A stretch of DNA of 7,023 bases from the NCBI GenBank assembly GCA_001795315.1, contig MGOH01000050.1:1-7023 (forward strand). Direction: 5' to 3'. The stretch's first letter is position 1. Each line of letters begins with the position of its first letter. This stretch comes from Chloroflexi bacterium RBG_19FT_COMBO_48_23 (GTDB taxonomy: Bacteria > Chloroflexota > Dehalococcoidia > GIF9 > UBA5620). Of the stretch, positions 1 to 6,711 are shown piece by piece. A program made the position numbers and the translations under genes. The notes under the pieces are model-generated. The model saw nothing but the letters and a program-made list of their open reading frames with translations, did no database searches and was not told the origin of the DNA.

Positions 1-352
1 CAATCTTTGCCCGGTGGCTATGCCCGTAAATGATAATATCCACGTCATTGAACAGCCCCTTAACCCTTTGCTCTATGCCTTCCGGCCCACCCCAGCCGTG
101 GGTAACCCCGATTTTCTTGCCTCCGACCACTAAAAGCTCCTTGTCGGGCAGCAAGCCCCTGAGCTTCATCGAATCCACGTTGCCGTGTACTGCTTTCACT
201 TCACCCAGCTGCTTCAGCCCTTCGAGAACCGCTGAGCCAACGAAATCGCCGGCGTGCACTATCAAGTCCATATTTGGAAACGCCTTGAGTATCTCCGGAG
301 GAATCTCTTCCGCCGAATGCATATGGGTATCAGAAAGGACACCTATTCTCAT
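1..352 (-). CDS. YfcE/MJ0936-family metallophosphoesterase, C-terminus cut by window edge
   Basis: A calcineurin-like metallophosphoesterase of the small YfcE/MJ0936 type, expected to be a cytosolic phosphodiesterase using two divalent metal ions. The 117 visible residues start at ATG 352-350 and carry the metal-binding motifs in order: SDTH (Asp8, His10), HAGD (Asp36), GNVD (Asn58, with the usual GNxD spacing), THG (His85) and GHSHRA (His111, His113). Only the last part of the protein, typically some 40-60 residues after GHSH, lies beyond the window. All ligand positions I can check are intact, so it should be active. It begins 30 bases after the hydrolase stop, with only a weak GAG-type ribosome site, and is the last visible gene of the gyrA cluster. 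The natural substrate of this family is mostly unknown, so no precise function is assigned. Family assignment is secure; the role is not. Confidence 0.93.
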   Translation of the reverse strand, partial: MRIGVLSDTHMHSAEEIPPEILKAFPNMDLIVHAGDFVGSAVLEGLKQLGEVKAVHGNVDSMKLRGLLPDKELLVVGGKKIGVTHGWGGPEGIEQRVKGLFNDVDIIIYGHSHRAKI

Positions 353-382
353 CACAAATCTCGAACAGGTTAAATCAGGATT

Positions 383-1072
383 CTAAATCCTGCGTAGAAA
401 ATCTTCAATGGCTCGGTTCACTTCGTCGGGCTTCTCCATAAAGACGAGGTGAGAGCCATCCTCAAAGACGGCCAGCCTGGCACCAGCGATTTTATCGGCC
501 AAATACTGAGAATACTTGACCGGCGTCATATCGTCCTCAGTGCCACAAATAATCAATGTGGGAGCTTCAATCTGGTGAACTCTATCCATGATGTCAAACC
601 TGTCGCAGCATCTGAAATCGTTGAGCTGCACAGCAGTGCCTACCTCAACCACTTTATTAATCACTTTTTCCCTCACTCCAAGAGCCACCCGGCTATAAAG
701 CGGCCCAAGCATATTCTTCGCCCAATCAGCAGGGGCGTCAATGTTATCTTCCAGCAACTTAAGGAAGTCTGGCCTTACCCTGAGTCTGGCTCCCGTGCCG
801 ACGAGTATAAGAGCCTTCAAGTCCTTGGGATAAGTCAGAGCATACGCCTGAGCTACAGCACCGCCCATAGAATGTCCCACTAATACAGGCTGCGAATAAC
901 CTTTTTCCTGAACATATCGATGAAGCCATTCGGCGTAACCATCGATACTGGTGCAGGGTTTGCCCTCAGGATGACCAGGAAGACTGATAGCATCAGAATC
1001 GACAAATTGTTTAGCTTGATAATGCCACACCAGGCCGGTGTTGCCGGCGCCGTGAATGAAGACGAGTTTCAT
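383..1072 (-). CDS. alpha/beta-fold hydrolase
   Basis: A compact 229-residue alpha/beta hydrolase, probably a cytosolic esterase or lipase-like enzyme; no signal peptide is present. An HGAG segment (residues 7-10), typical of the oxyanion region, is followed by the nucleophile elbow GHSMGG with Ser68, an acid in GTEDDMTP (Asp180, or Asp181), and the catalytic His208 in DGSH, so the Ser-Asp-His triad is complete. A short cap lies at about residues 95-165. The start is fixed by an ATGA overlap: the ATG at 1072-1070 shares bases with the TGA of the MarC gene upstream, a usual sign of translational coupling. A GCAGG sequence just before it can serve as the ribosome site. The family covers esterases, haloperoxidase-like proteins and C-C hydrolases, and nothing here selects a substrate. 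The metallophosphoesterase follows after 30 bases. Confidence 0.93.
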   Translation of the reverse strand: MKLVFIHGAGNTGLVWHYQAKQFVDSDAISLPGHPEGKPCTSIDGYAEWLHRYVQEKGYSQPVLVGHSMGGAVAQAYALTYPKDLKALILVGTGARLRVRPDFLKLLEDNIDAPADWAKNMLGPLYSRVALGVREKVINKVVEVGTAVQLNDFRCCDRFDIMDRVHQIEAPTLIICGTEDDMTPVKYSQYLADKIAGARLAVFEDGSHLVFMEKPDEVNRAIEDFLRRI

Positions 1073-1674
1073 CCTAATACCTGCAGAACGCCCTGGCGAA
1101 TCATTTTTATGGCAATAGCCGCCAAAAACAGACTGACTATTTTGGATGTGGCTCTGACTCCTCCCTGCCCCAGAAAAGCCACCACCCGGTTAGCCTGCGC
1201 AAAAAGCAGCCAGGCTATTACGAGATTCAGGATGAAAGAAAATATTACGATAATAATCGAGTACTGGTCGACCAATATCAGCAGCGTGGTAAGCACTGCC
1301 GGCCCGACTACAAGAGGGGTACCTATGGGTACGACACCCAGCATATCGGCTCCAACTGAAGTCTGAGCTTCAATCATCTTGCCGGTGATTAAGTCCTTGG
1401 CAGCTAAGAGAAAAAGGATAAGTCCGCCGGCGACCAGAAAGTCGGATACCTCTATGCCCAAAAAGATAAAAATGCCTTTGCCGATAGCAACAAAACCCAA
1501 GCCTAATCCCAGAGCGGTAATTACTGCCAGGCGCACAGTTCGACTGCGCCCCTTAGCCTTCATATCCTGTGTTAAGGGAACCAATATTGGCAAGACACCG
1601 ATGGCATCCATAGCCACAAATAGAGGAACAAAGGTCAAGCCGAACTCTTGCAGAACTTGTAGTACTTTTTCCAT
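1069..1674 (-). CDS. MarC/UPF0056-family integral membrane protein
   Basis: A 201-residue, strongly hydrophobic inner-membrane protein of the MarC (UPF0056) family. About six membrane segments can be drawn, near residues 10-33, 48-72, 77-95, 118-134, 137-159 and 177-195, and the length matches the family. Family signatures are DAIGVLPI in the first segment (residues 23-30; most members have Pro where this has Ala24), VAGGLILFLLAAKDLI (81-96) and GTPLVVGPA (118-126). The function is unresolved; despite its name, the E. coli protein is not clearly part of multiple antibiotic resistance, and transport is only presumed. The ATG lies 23 bases after the gyrA stop with no clear Shine-Dalgarno sequence before it, so its translation may rely on ribosomes finishing gyrA. 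Its TGA overlaps the hydrolase ATG by ATGA. Start choice is supported by fit to the family N-terminus. Confidence 0.92.
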   Translation of the reverse strand: MEKVLQVLQEFGLTFVPLFVAMDAIGVLPILVPLTQDMKAKGRSRTVRLAVITALGLGLGFVAIGKGIFIFLGIEVSDFLVAGGLILFLLAAKDLITGKMIEAQTSVGADMLGVVPIGTPLVVGPAVLTTLLILVDQYSIIIVIFSFILNLVIAWLLFAQANRVVAFLGQGGVRATSKIVSLFLAAIAIKMIRQGVLQVLG

Positions 1675-1697
1675 GGTTAGCAGATAGAAAAGACGCC

Positions 1698-4157
1698 CTA
1701 CTCAGCCTTATCCTTATCGCCTCCCCTGCCATTCCCCTGATGCACTAAGGCCATAGAGGCAACGCTGTCATCCTGATCAATTCTGTTTACCCGCACCCCC
1801 TGTGTGTCTCTACCCAAGAGCGAGATCTCCTCATCTACAGGAACACGGATGATGATACCGTTAGACGAAATAATAATGACGTGCTGATTTGGAGGGACAA
1901 GCTTAGCTGAAATAACCTCGCCTGTCTTTTCATTAATCCGATGAGCGATTACACCCTTGCCACCCCGAGCCTGAAGAGGGAAATTCCGCGCCCGGCTACG
2001 TTTACCAAAGCCTTTCTGTGTAATCGTAAGCAGATTAGCATCAGGGAAGATGGCATCCATCGCAACCAGACGGTCGCCAGGACTAAGCCTGATGCCACGC
2101 ACGCCACCGCTAGCCCGAGATGCCGGTCGTAAGTCCTTCACAGCAAACCTGATACCTTGCCCGTTTTGAGTTACCAAAACAACTTCGTCTTTCTGGCTAA
2201 CCACCTCAGCCGCCACCAATTCTTCATCTCCTCGAAGCCTCATTGCAATAAGCCCGCTGCTTCTAACCGAAGCAAAATTATCGAAACTCGTCTTCTTCAC
2301 TATACCTCTCGAAGTAGCCATAATCATAAACAAGCCGGGGGTAAAATTCTTTACCACCACCAAGGCGGTTATCTGCTCCTTCGGGTCGATAGCCGATAGG
2401 TTAGCCAGAGCTGTTCCTTTCGTAGTTCGCGATACATCCTGGGTTATATCGTAACATTTGAGCCTGTAAACCTTACCCCGGTTGGTAAAAAGCAGTAAAT
2501 TATCATGGGTATCAGCTACAACGAGATGTTTCACCATATCGGTTTCCCTAGTCACCATCCCTATTTGACCCCGACCTCCTCGATGCTGCTTTTGATACGT
2601 TATAGCCGGTATTCTTTTTATGTATCCCTGTTCACTCAGCGTAATCACCACATCCTGATGGGGAATAAGGTCCTCGTCCTGAAACTCCTCGGCCTCTTCT
2701 CTTTTAATAGCAGTGCGGCGCTGGTCGCCATACCCCTTCTTAAGCTCGGTGACATCCTGCTTAATAAGAAAGAGTATTTTCTTCGGATTTGCCAGGAGGT
2801 CTTCAAGATAAGCGATGTTCTTGACCACCTCGCTGTACTCATCGACTATTTTCTTCTGCTCCAGCTGTGCCAAGCGACGTAGCTGCATATCAAGGATAGC
2901 CTGAGCTTGAATCTGAGACAGGCTAAAGTTCTCCATCAAGCTGGCTCGAGCTGAATCCACCGTCTCAGCTTTTCGTATAGTCTGAATTACTGCATCCAGA
3001 TGATCAAGGGCAATTCTGAAGCCTTCCAGAATATGGGCTCGGTCCTTCGCCTTCTGGAGGTCAAACTGGGAGCGACGGGTGATAACCTCCCGACGAAAAT
3101 CTATATAGCAATTCAAGATTTCCTTAAGATTAAGTACTCGAGGCTGCCCATCAACCAGAGCCAACATGTTAATGAAGAAGGAGGACCGCATAGGAGTATA
3201 TTTATACAGGTTGTTACAAATCTTGGTAGGCTGAGCATCCTTTCTCAGACCTATAACTATCCTCATGCCATGGCGGTCAGATTCATCGCGAACCTCACTT
3301 ACTCCCTCGATCCTTCTCTCTCTGACCAAGTTAGCTATTCTTTCCACCAGGGCAGCTTTATTTGTTTGATAAGGAAGTTCTGTTATGATTAATTGCTGAC
3401 GCCCGCCTCTCAAATTTTCATCGGCAACTTTAGCCTGAACCACGACCTTGCCCTGCCCGCTGGCATAAGCGCTCTTAATGCCCTCTCGGCCTAAAATAAT
3501 GCCGCCGGTGGGGAAATCCGGCCCCTTCACAATCTTCATCAAATCTTCGACATCAGCCTCGGTGTTATCTATAAGATAATTGATAGCATCGCACAACTCA
3601 CCTAAGTTATGAGGTGGGATATTGGTAGCCATACCGACAGCAATGCCCGATGAACCATTCACCAGCAGATTTGGTAATCTGGCTGGTAAAACCGTTGGCT
3701 CCTTTAAGCTATCATCAAAATTAGGCATGAAATCAACGGTATCTTTATCAATATCAAGCAGCATTTCCTCGGCGATTTTCGCCAGGCGAGCTTCGGTATA
3801 ACGCATAGCTGCTGGTGGGTCATCATCCATACTGCCGAAATTACCTTGCCCATCAACAAGCCTGTAACGCATAGAAAAATCTTGTGCCATTCTGACCATA
3901 GCTTCATATATCGGCGCATCCCCGTGAGGATGATACTTACCCATCACGTCACCAACTATGCGAGCGCTCTTCTTATAAGAAGTGGTATGGCGGAGACCCA
4001 GACCATCCATGCCATAGAGTATCCGTCTGTGCACCGGTTTCAAGCCATCGCGCACATCGGGCAGAGCTCGAGAAACTATGACACTCATGGCATAGGCAAG
4101 GTAGGAGCTCTTCATCTCCTCTTCGATGATAATCGGCTTTACTACTCCAACTTCCAT
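1698..4157 (-). CDS. gyrA: DNA gyrase subunit A
   Basis: The 819-residue cleavage and religation subunit of DNA gyrase, which with GyrB introduces negative supercoils using ATP. The breakage-reunion domain covers about residues 1-500: the N-terminal [15 protein letters not shown] segment (31-45), the quinolone-resistance region around HPHGD (76-80), and the catalytic pair Arg119-Tyr120 in MRYTE. A coiled-coil region with DMQLRRLA (423-430) follows. The C-terminal DNA-wrapping propeller begins near residue 503 and shows six blade-like repeats such as GYIKRIP, GKVYRLK, GIVKKT, GQGIRF, GFGKRSR and GIIIRVP. The GyrA box is QHRGGRG (524-530), which marks GyrA rather than ParC; His525 replaces the usual Arg/Lys. 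Positions equal to E. coli Ser83 and Asp87 are Ala81 and Glu85. The start has a good ribosome site, AGGAGA at 4165-4170, 7 bases before the ATG. No acidic C-terminal tail is present. gyrB is not in the window. Confidence 0.98.
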   Translation of the reverse strand: MEVGVVKPIIIEEEMKSSYLAYAMSVIVSRALPDVRDGLKPVHRRILYGMDGLGLRHTTSYKKSARIVGDVMGKYHPHGDAPIYEAMVRMAQDFSMRYRLVDGQGNFGSMDDDPPAAMRYTEARLAKIAEEMLLDIDKDTVDFMPNFDDSLKEPTVLPARLPNLLVNGSSGIAVGMATNIPPHNLGELCDAINYLIDNTEADVEDLMKIVKGPDFPTGGIILGREGIKSAYASGQGKVVVQAKVADENLRGGRQQLIITELPYQTNKAALVERIANLVRERRIEGVSEVRDESDRHGMRIVIGLRKDAQPTKICNNLYKYTPMRSSFFINMLALVDGQPRVLNLKEILNCYIDFRREVITRRSQFDLQKAKDRAHILEGFRIALDHLDAVIQTIRKAETVDSARASLMENFSLSQIQAQAILDMQLRRLAQLEQKKIVDEYSEVVKNIAYLEDLLANPKKILFLIKQDVTELKKGYGDQRRTAIKREEAEEFQDEDLIPHQDVVITLSEQGYIKRIPAITYQKQHRGGRGQIGMVTRETDMVKHLVVADTHDNLLLFTNRGKVYRLKCYDITQDVSRTTKGTALANLSAIDPKEQITALVVVKNFTPGLFMIMATSRGIVKKTSFDNFASVRSSGLIAMRLRGDEELVAAEVVSQKDEVVLVTQNGQGIRFAVKDLRPASRASGGVRGIRLSPGDRLVAMDAIFPDANLLTITQKGFGKRSRARNFPLQARGGKGVIAHRINEKTGEVISAKLVPPNQHVIIISSNGIIIRVPVDEEISLLGRDTQGVRVNRIDQDDSVASMALVHQGNGRGGDKDKAE

Positions 4158-4200
4158 TTAATCTTCTCCTGAAAAATTCGCTCGCTTCAGGGGCAATTAA
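4158..4200 (-). repeat. intergenic dyad covering the gyrA ribosome-binding site
   Basis: The whole 43-base gap between the TPR gene and gyrA is an imperfect dyad. TTAAT (4158-4162) and ATTAA (4196-4200) lie exactly at its ends, and CCTGAA (4168-4173) pairs with TTCAGG (4186-4191) around a 12-base loop. In the leftward transcript the inner arm includes part of the gyrA Shine-Dalgarno AGGAGA (4165-4170). No U-run follows, so it is not a normal intrinsic terminator. It may modulate gyrA translation or mRNA cutting, or may be chance pairing in a short AT-rich gap. Confidence 0.4.
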
Positions 4201-5037
4201 CTACTCCTCCGTGAACTCTTCTTCTGTCTCCGTCTCCTCGTCAGGGGCGACTCCCTCAAATATGGAGAAGCCTTCGGGTATAAGCTCACCCTCTTCTAGG
4301 TCCATATCTTCTGCCTCTTCCAGCGCTTCCTCTTCCACAGCCTCATGTCTAAGCAAGGTATCTCTAACATGGGGTTGAAAGCCTTCAACTGCCTTAACTG
4401 GAAAGGAAAGACGTCCAGCTTGGCTCGGGTGCTGAAAAACCTCTCTGATGATAACCCTCGCGCTGTCATTATTGATACTGACAAGAGCCGCAGTGTATTT
4501 ATTTCCACCTTCTATCATTCTAGCCAGGCGAAAACCATGAGGCGGCTCAACCAGCCCCAAATGCTCCCCTTGGTCATTCTCCACGACAAGTTGCTGTCCC
4601 TTAACCTTCAAGTACACTTGATTACCAGCAGCCATCTTGGCCAACAACTCACGAGGTGCCAGGTTTTGCAGATTTATCACCCCAGCCTTTCCCATCTCGC
4701 CGATGAAAAGGTCCGGGGAGACCTCACGGCGTTCCTCTTTTCCTTTAACCTGGGAATCGGGCAATAAAGACAGCCGCTGGAGATTTTTTTGAGCGATAGA
4801 ATTATAAGGGTCAAGTCCCAGAGCTCGAGTATAGGACTCTTTAGCTCTGGCAAATTCGCCCAATTCCATAAATGCTCTACCCAGCCGGTTGTAGGCATCA
4901 ATATCTGTAGGTAAGAGCTCTATTATGCTCTGATTTACAGTTACTGCTTCCTGCCAACGGCTCTGCATAGCCAAGGAGATAGCTTCTTGACTCGCCTTTC
5001 GTCTCAGCCTGGCTTTATCTTCTTCACGGTCGGGCAT
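4201..5037 (-). CDS. TPR protein with unidentified middle domain and acidic tail
   Basis: A 278-residue soluble protein of unknown function, first gene of the gyrA cluster. I see three parts. Residues about 13-80 form two tetratricopeptide repeats (second repeat with AYNRLGRAFMELGEFARAK and a terminal LDP), normally a protein-binding scaffold. Residues about 115-213 look like a mixed alpha/beta domain I cannot name, with VYLKVKGQQLVVEN, GEHLGLVEPPHGFRLARMI and VIIREVFQHPS; the G-x-x-LG-x-V-x-P pattern followed by a helix recalls the DNA-binding HIRAN fold only loosely. Residues 232-278 are an acidic tail: 23 of 47 are Asp or Glu and none is Lys or Arg. There is no signal peptide or membrane segment. 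ATG 5037-5035 has AGGAA at 5045-5049, 7 bases upstream. gyrA follows after 43 bases, so the two are probably co-transcribed; a link to gyrase is possible but unproven. Confidence 0.85.
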   Translation of the reverse strand: MPDREEDKARLRRKASQEAISLAMQSRWQEAVTVNQSIIELLPTDIDAYNRLGRAFMELGEFARAKESYTRALGLDPYNSIAQKNLQRLSLLPDSQVKGKEERREVSPDLFIGEMGKAGVINLQNLAPRELLAKMAAGNQVYLKVKGQQLVVENDQGEHLGLVEPPHGFRLARMIEGGNKYTAALVSINNDSARVIIREVFQHPSQAGRLSFPVKAVEGFQPHVRDTLLRHEAVEEEALEEAEDMDLEEGELIPEGFSIFEGVAPDEETETEEEFTEE

Positions 5038-5062
5038 GGCTTATTTCCTGTATTACCCCTCC

Positions 5063-5092
5063 AGTATAACTTTGCTATTTTACCGCAGTCAC
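5063..5092 (-). promoter_or_regulatory. candidate sigma70-type promoter for the TPR-gyrA cluster
   Basis: Reading leftward, GTGACT (5092-5087; 4 of 6 matches to TTGACA) and TATACT (5068-5063; 5 of 6 to TATAAT) are 18 bases apart. Transcription would begin near 5056, giving a leader of under 20 bases that still contains the AGGAA ribosome site. A second -10-like hexamer TAAAAT lies nearby without a good -35. This is the only sizeable gap upstream of the five-gene cluster, so a promoter is expected here, but the exact boxes are tentative. Confidence 0.4.
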
Positions 5093-5133
5093 TGTGGCAA
5101 AAAAAGTGAACAATGTCAAGTGCCCCAGATTAA

Positions 5134-5152
5134 GTCAAAAAACAATTTTGAC
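5134..5152. repeat. 7-bp perfect inverted repeat, possible operator
   Basis: GTCAAAA (5134-5140) and TTTTGAC (5146-5152) are perfect inverted arms around the 5-base spacer AACAA. The right arm overlaps the TTGACA -35 box of the rightward promoter. A further TGTCAA half-site lies at 5114-5119. The position suits a repressor or regulator acting on the NifU-domain gene, but the regulator is unknown and the arms are AT-rich. Confidence 0.45.
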
Positions 5153-5176
5153 AAAAATGACTGATTATGTTAGCTT
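5148..5176 (+). promoter_or_regulatory. probable promoter of the NifU-domain gene
   Basis: A perfect TTGACA (5148-5153) is followed after 17 bases by TAGCTT (5171-5176), a weak -10 box that is helped by an extended TG motif (5168-5169). Transcription would start near 5182-5184, leaving a leader of about 35 bases before the GTG start at 5218. This start point lies downstream of the in-frame ATG at 5167, which argues that the ATG is not used. Confidence 0.55.
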
Positions 5177-5205
5177 ACTACAACAATAAATACAAGCGAA
5201 AGCAA

Positions 5206-5212
5206 GAGGGAG
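5206..5212 (+). promoter_or_regulatory. ribosome-binding site that fixes the GTG start
   Basis: GAGGGAG ends 5 bases before GTG 5218-5220, an ideal Shine-Dalgarno spacing. The alternative ATG at 5167 has no such site and would add 17 residues, rich in Lys and Tyr, that are unlike the family N-terminus. Confidence 0.75.
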
Positions 5213-5217
5213 AACCT

Positions 5218-5436
5218 GTGAAAGAAAAGGTGCAAGAAATCCTGAACAATATTAGGCCGAGCCTCCAAGCCGACGGGGGCGATGTAGAACTAGTTGACGT
5301 TAAAGAAGGCATAGTCAGTCTGAGACTCAAGGGGGCCTGCGCTGGTTGTCCTATGTCAACCATGACACTCAAGAACGGCATCGAGCGAGTACTGAAACAA
5401 GAGATATCCGATATAAAAGAAGTTGTCGCTGTGTAG
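5218..5436 (+). CDS. NifU C-terminal-domain Fe-S scaffold protein
   Basis: A 72-residue stand-alone NifU C-terminal domain (Nfu type), a cytosolic protein that binds a labile [4Fe-4S] cluster, usually between two subunits, and passes it to target enzymes. The family pattern spans almost the whole protein: [17 protein letters not shown] (about 12-28), the cluster-binding CAGC (Cys41 and Cys44) followed by [12 protein letters not shown], and the closing IKEVVAV. It begins at GTG 5218, chosen for the strong ribosome site and because the family normally starts with MKEKVQE-like sequence. It is the only plus-strand gene, is divergent from the TPR-gyrA cluster and converges on lysC with its TAG 2 bases from the lysC TAA. 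No other iron-sulfur assembly gene is in the window, so its partners cannot be named from context. Confidence 0.95.
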   Translation: MKEKVQEILNNIRPSLQADGGDVELVDVKEGIVSLRLKGACAGCPMSTMTLKNGIERVLKQEISDIKEVVAV

Positions 5437-5438
5437 CG

Positions 5439-6662
5439 TTAAATTACATCTTGTTCCAGGTCAAAAGCCTTGTGTAACGCTTGAACAGCGTCCTTTACTT
5501 TATCCTCAGCAATGATACAGGTTATCTTTATTTCGGAAGTAGTAATCAATTGTATATTGATGCCCTGTTCAGAAAGGACTCGGAACATATTAGCCGCATA
5601 GCCCGGCGTATTCAGCATGCCGGTGCCAACAACGCTAACTTTGGCTAGTGTCGAATCGCTGACACACTGCTTCGCCCCGATAGACTTGGCTATCGGGCCG
5701 ACGAAAGACATCGCCTTATCTAAATCACCTCTAGCCACGGTAAAGGTTAAGTCAGTAATATTGTTGATGCTGGCATTCTGAACGATAGTGTCTACACTTA
5801 TATTTGCTTTAGCTAATGGTTCGAAGATTGCTGAAGCTATACCCGGCCGGTCAGGAACGCCGACCACAGTAATTTTAGCCACATTAAGGTCATGAGTTAT
5901 ACCCCGCGCTTTGTTTCTTACTTCCATCGGAATCCCTCCATGAATGATAGTACCAGGTTTATCAGTAAAGCTGGAAGCCACCAGTATCGGCATTTTATAA
6001 ACCTGGCCCAACTCCACCGCCCGAGAATGCATCACTTTAGCACCTGATGTCGCCATCTCCAGCATTTCCTCATAGCCTATTTCCTTAAGTTTACGGGCCT
6101 CGGGCACAAGGCGTGGGTCAGCAGTAAACACACCCTCAACATCCGTGTATATCTGGCATATCTGAGCCTTAAGAGCAGCAGCCAGGGCAACCGCCGTGGT
6201 ATCCGAGCCGCCCCGGCCCAGGGTAGCGATATCCATATCATCAGTTATCCCCTGAAATCCAGCTACAATAACGATATTTCCTTTCTCCAGCTCTTTAACA
6301 ACTCGTTTGGGCTCAATGTGCAGGATTCGAGCCTTGCTATAGGTAGTGTCAGTCCGGATGCCCGCCTGGGCACCGCTCAAGCTCACCGCCTTATAGCCCA
6401 TTTCATGCAAAGCCATAGCCATAAGTGTGCTGGACACTACCTCGCCGGTGGACAATAAGACATCGAGTTCCCGCTCCTGAGGTCTAGTGCTAATCTGCCT
6501 GGCTAGCTGAATCAGGTCATCTGTTGTATCGCCCATGGCAGAGACAACCACAACCACCTCATTACCTTTATCTTTGGTGGCAACTATGCGCCGAGCTACA
6601 TTCTTTATCTTCTCGGCATCAGCCACCGAGCTGCCGCCATATTTCTGAACTATCAGTGCCAT
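5439..6662 (-). CDS. lysC: aspartate kinase (aspartokinase), Bacillus LysC type
   Basis: A 407-residue monofunctional aspartate kinase, which phosphorylates L-aspartate with ATP as the first step to lysine, threonine and methionine. The amino-acid-kinase domain spans about 1-245, with KYGGSS (7-12), STGE (71-74), GRGGSDTTA (149-157) and [13 protein letters not shown] (172-184). Two ACT regulatory domains follow, near 261-335 and 341-407, including [12 protein letters not shown] and [10 protein letters not shown]. Length and layout match the Bacillus/Corynebacterium alpha subunit. Ser298 and Thr306 correspond by my alignment to C. glutamicum Ser301 and Thr311, whose changes relieve feedback control, so inhibition by lysine and/or threonine is likely. 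ATG 6662-6660 has AGGAA at 6669-6673, 6 bases upstream. A second strong start lies at Met246. The ApgM-family gene ends 49 bases upstream, probably in the same operon. Confidence 0.97.
   Translation of the reverse strand: MALIVQKYGGSSVADAEKIKNVARRIVATKDKGNEVVVVVSAMGDTTDDLIQLARQISTRPQERELDVLLSTGEVVSSTLMAMALHEMGYKAVSLSGAQAGIRTDTTYSKARILHIEPKRVVKELEKGNIVIVAGFQGITDDMDIATLGRGGSDTTAVALAAALKAQICQIYTDVEGVFTADPRLVPEARKLKEIGYEEMLEMATSGAKVMHSRAVELGQVYKMPILVASSFTDKPGTIIHGGIPMEVRNKARGITHDLNVAKITVVGVPDRPGIASAIFEPLAKANISVDTIVQNASINNITDLTFTVARGDLDKAMSFVGPIAKSIGAKQCVSDSTLAKVSVVGTGMLNTPGYAANMFRVLSEQGINIQLITTSEIKITCIIAEDKVKDAVQALHKAFDLEQDVI
5925..5939 (-). promoter_or_regulatory. internal ribosome site and start for a lysC beta subunit
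   Basis: Inside lysC, GGAGGG (5939-5934) lies 6 bases before the in-frame ATG of Met246 (5927-5925). Translation from here would give a 162-residue protein ending at 5439 that holds only the two ACT domains. Bacillus subtilis and Corynebacterium aspartate kinases are known to make such a beta subunit from an internal start at nearly the same place, forming an alpha2-beta2 enzyme. Use of the site here is inferred. Confidence 0.65.
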
Positions 6663-6690
6663 CTCTCTTTCCTGCCTATTCTAAACTATC

Positions 6691-6706
6691 TGGAAAGCGG
6701 TTTCCA
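6691..6706 (-). repeat. short hairpin between the ApgM gene and lysC
   Basis: TGGAAA (6691-6696) and TTTCCA (6701-6706) form a perfect 6-bp stem with a 4-base loop inside the 49-base gap 6663-6711. No U-run follows in the leftward direction, so it is not a convincing terminator. It might act in mRNA processing or be chance. Confidence 0.3.
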
Positions 6707-6711
6707 CTTGC

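Noticed and set aside
30..386. Plus-strand open frame of about 118 codons
   Set aside because: It lies opposite the metallophosphoesterase, whose full motif set is on the minus strand; the product is Pro/Ser-rich with no recognisable domain.
449..1366. Long plus-strand open frames opposite the hydrolase and MarC genes
   Set aside because: They mirror clear minus-strand genes with conserved motifs, and their products resemble no family I know.
1698..4157. ParC (topoisomerase IV) instead of GyrA
   Set aside because: A GyrA box and a full six-blade C-terminal domain are present, which points to gyrase.
3846..4172. Plus-strand open frame opposite the start of gyrA
   Set aside because: Antisense to the most conserved part of GyrA; the openness follows from the codon use of gyrA.
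5167..5217. Longer NifU-domain protein starting at ATG 5167
   Set aside because: No ribosome site, the extra 17 residues do not fit the family, and the ATG lies inside the probable promoter upstream of its -10 box.
5436..5480. GCGTTA (5436-5441) and TAACGC (5475-5480) as a terminator stem at the convergent gene ends
   Set aside because: The arms are only 6 bp with a loop of 33 bases and no U-run; likely chance.
6691..6706. Intrinsic terminator after the ApgM gene
   Set aside because: The stem is only 6 bp and no U-run follows in the direction of transcription.
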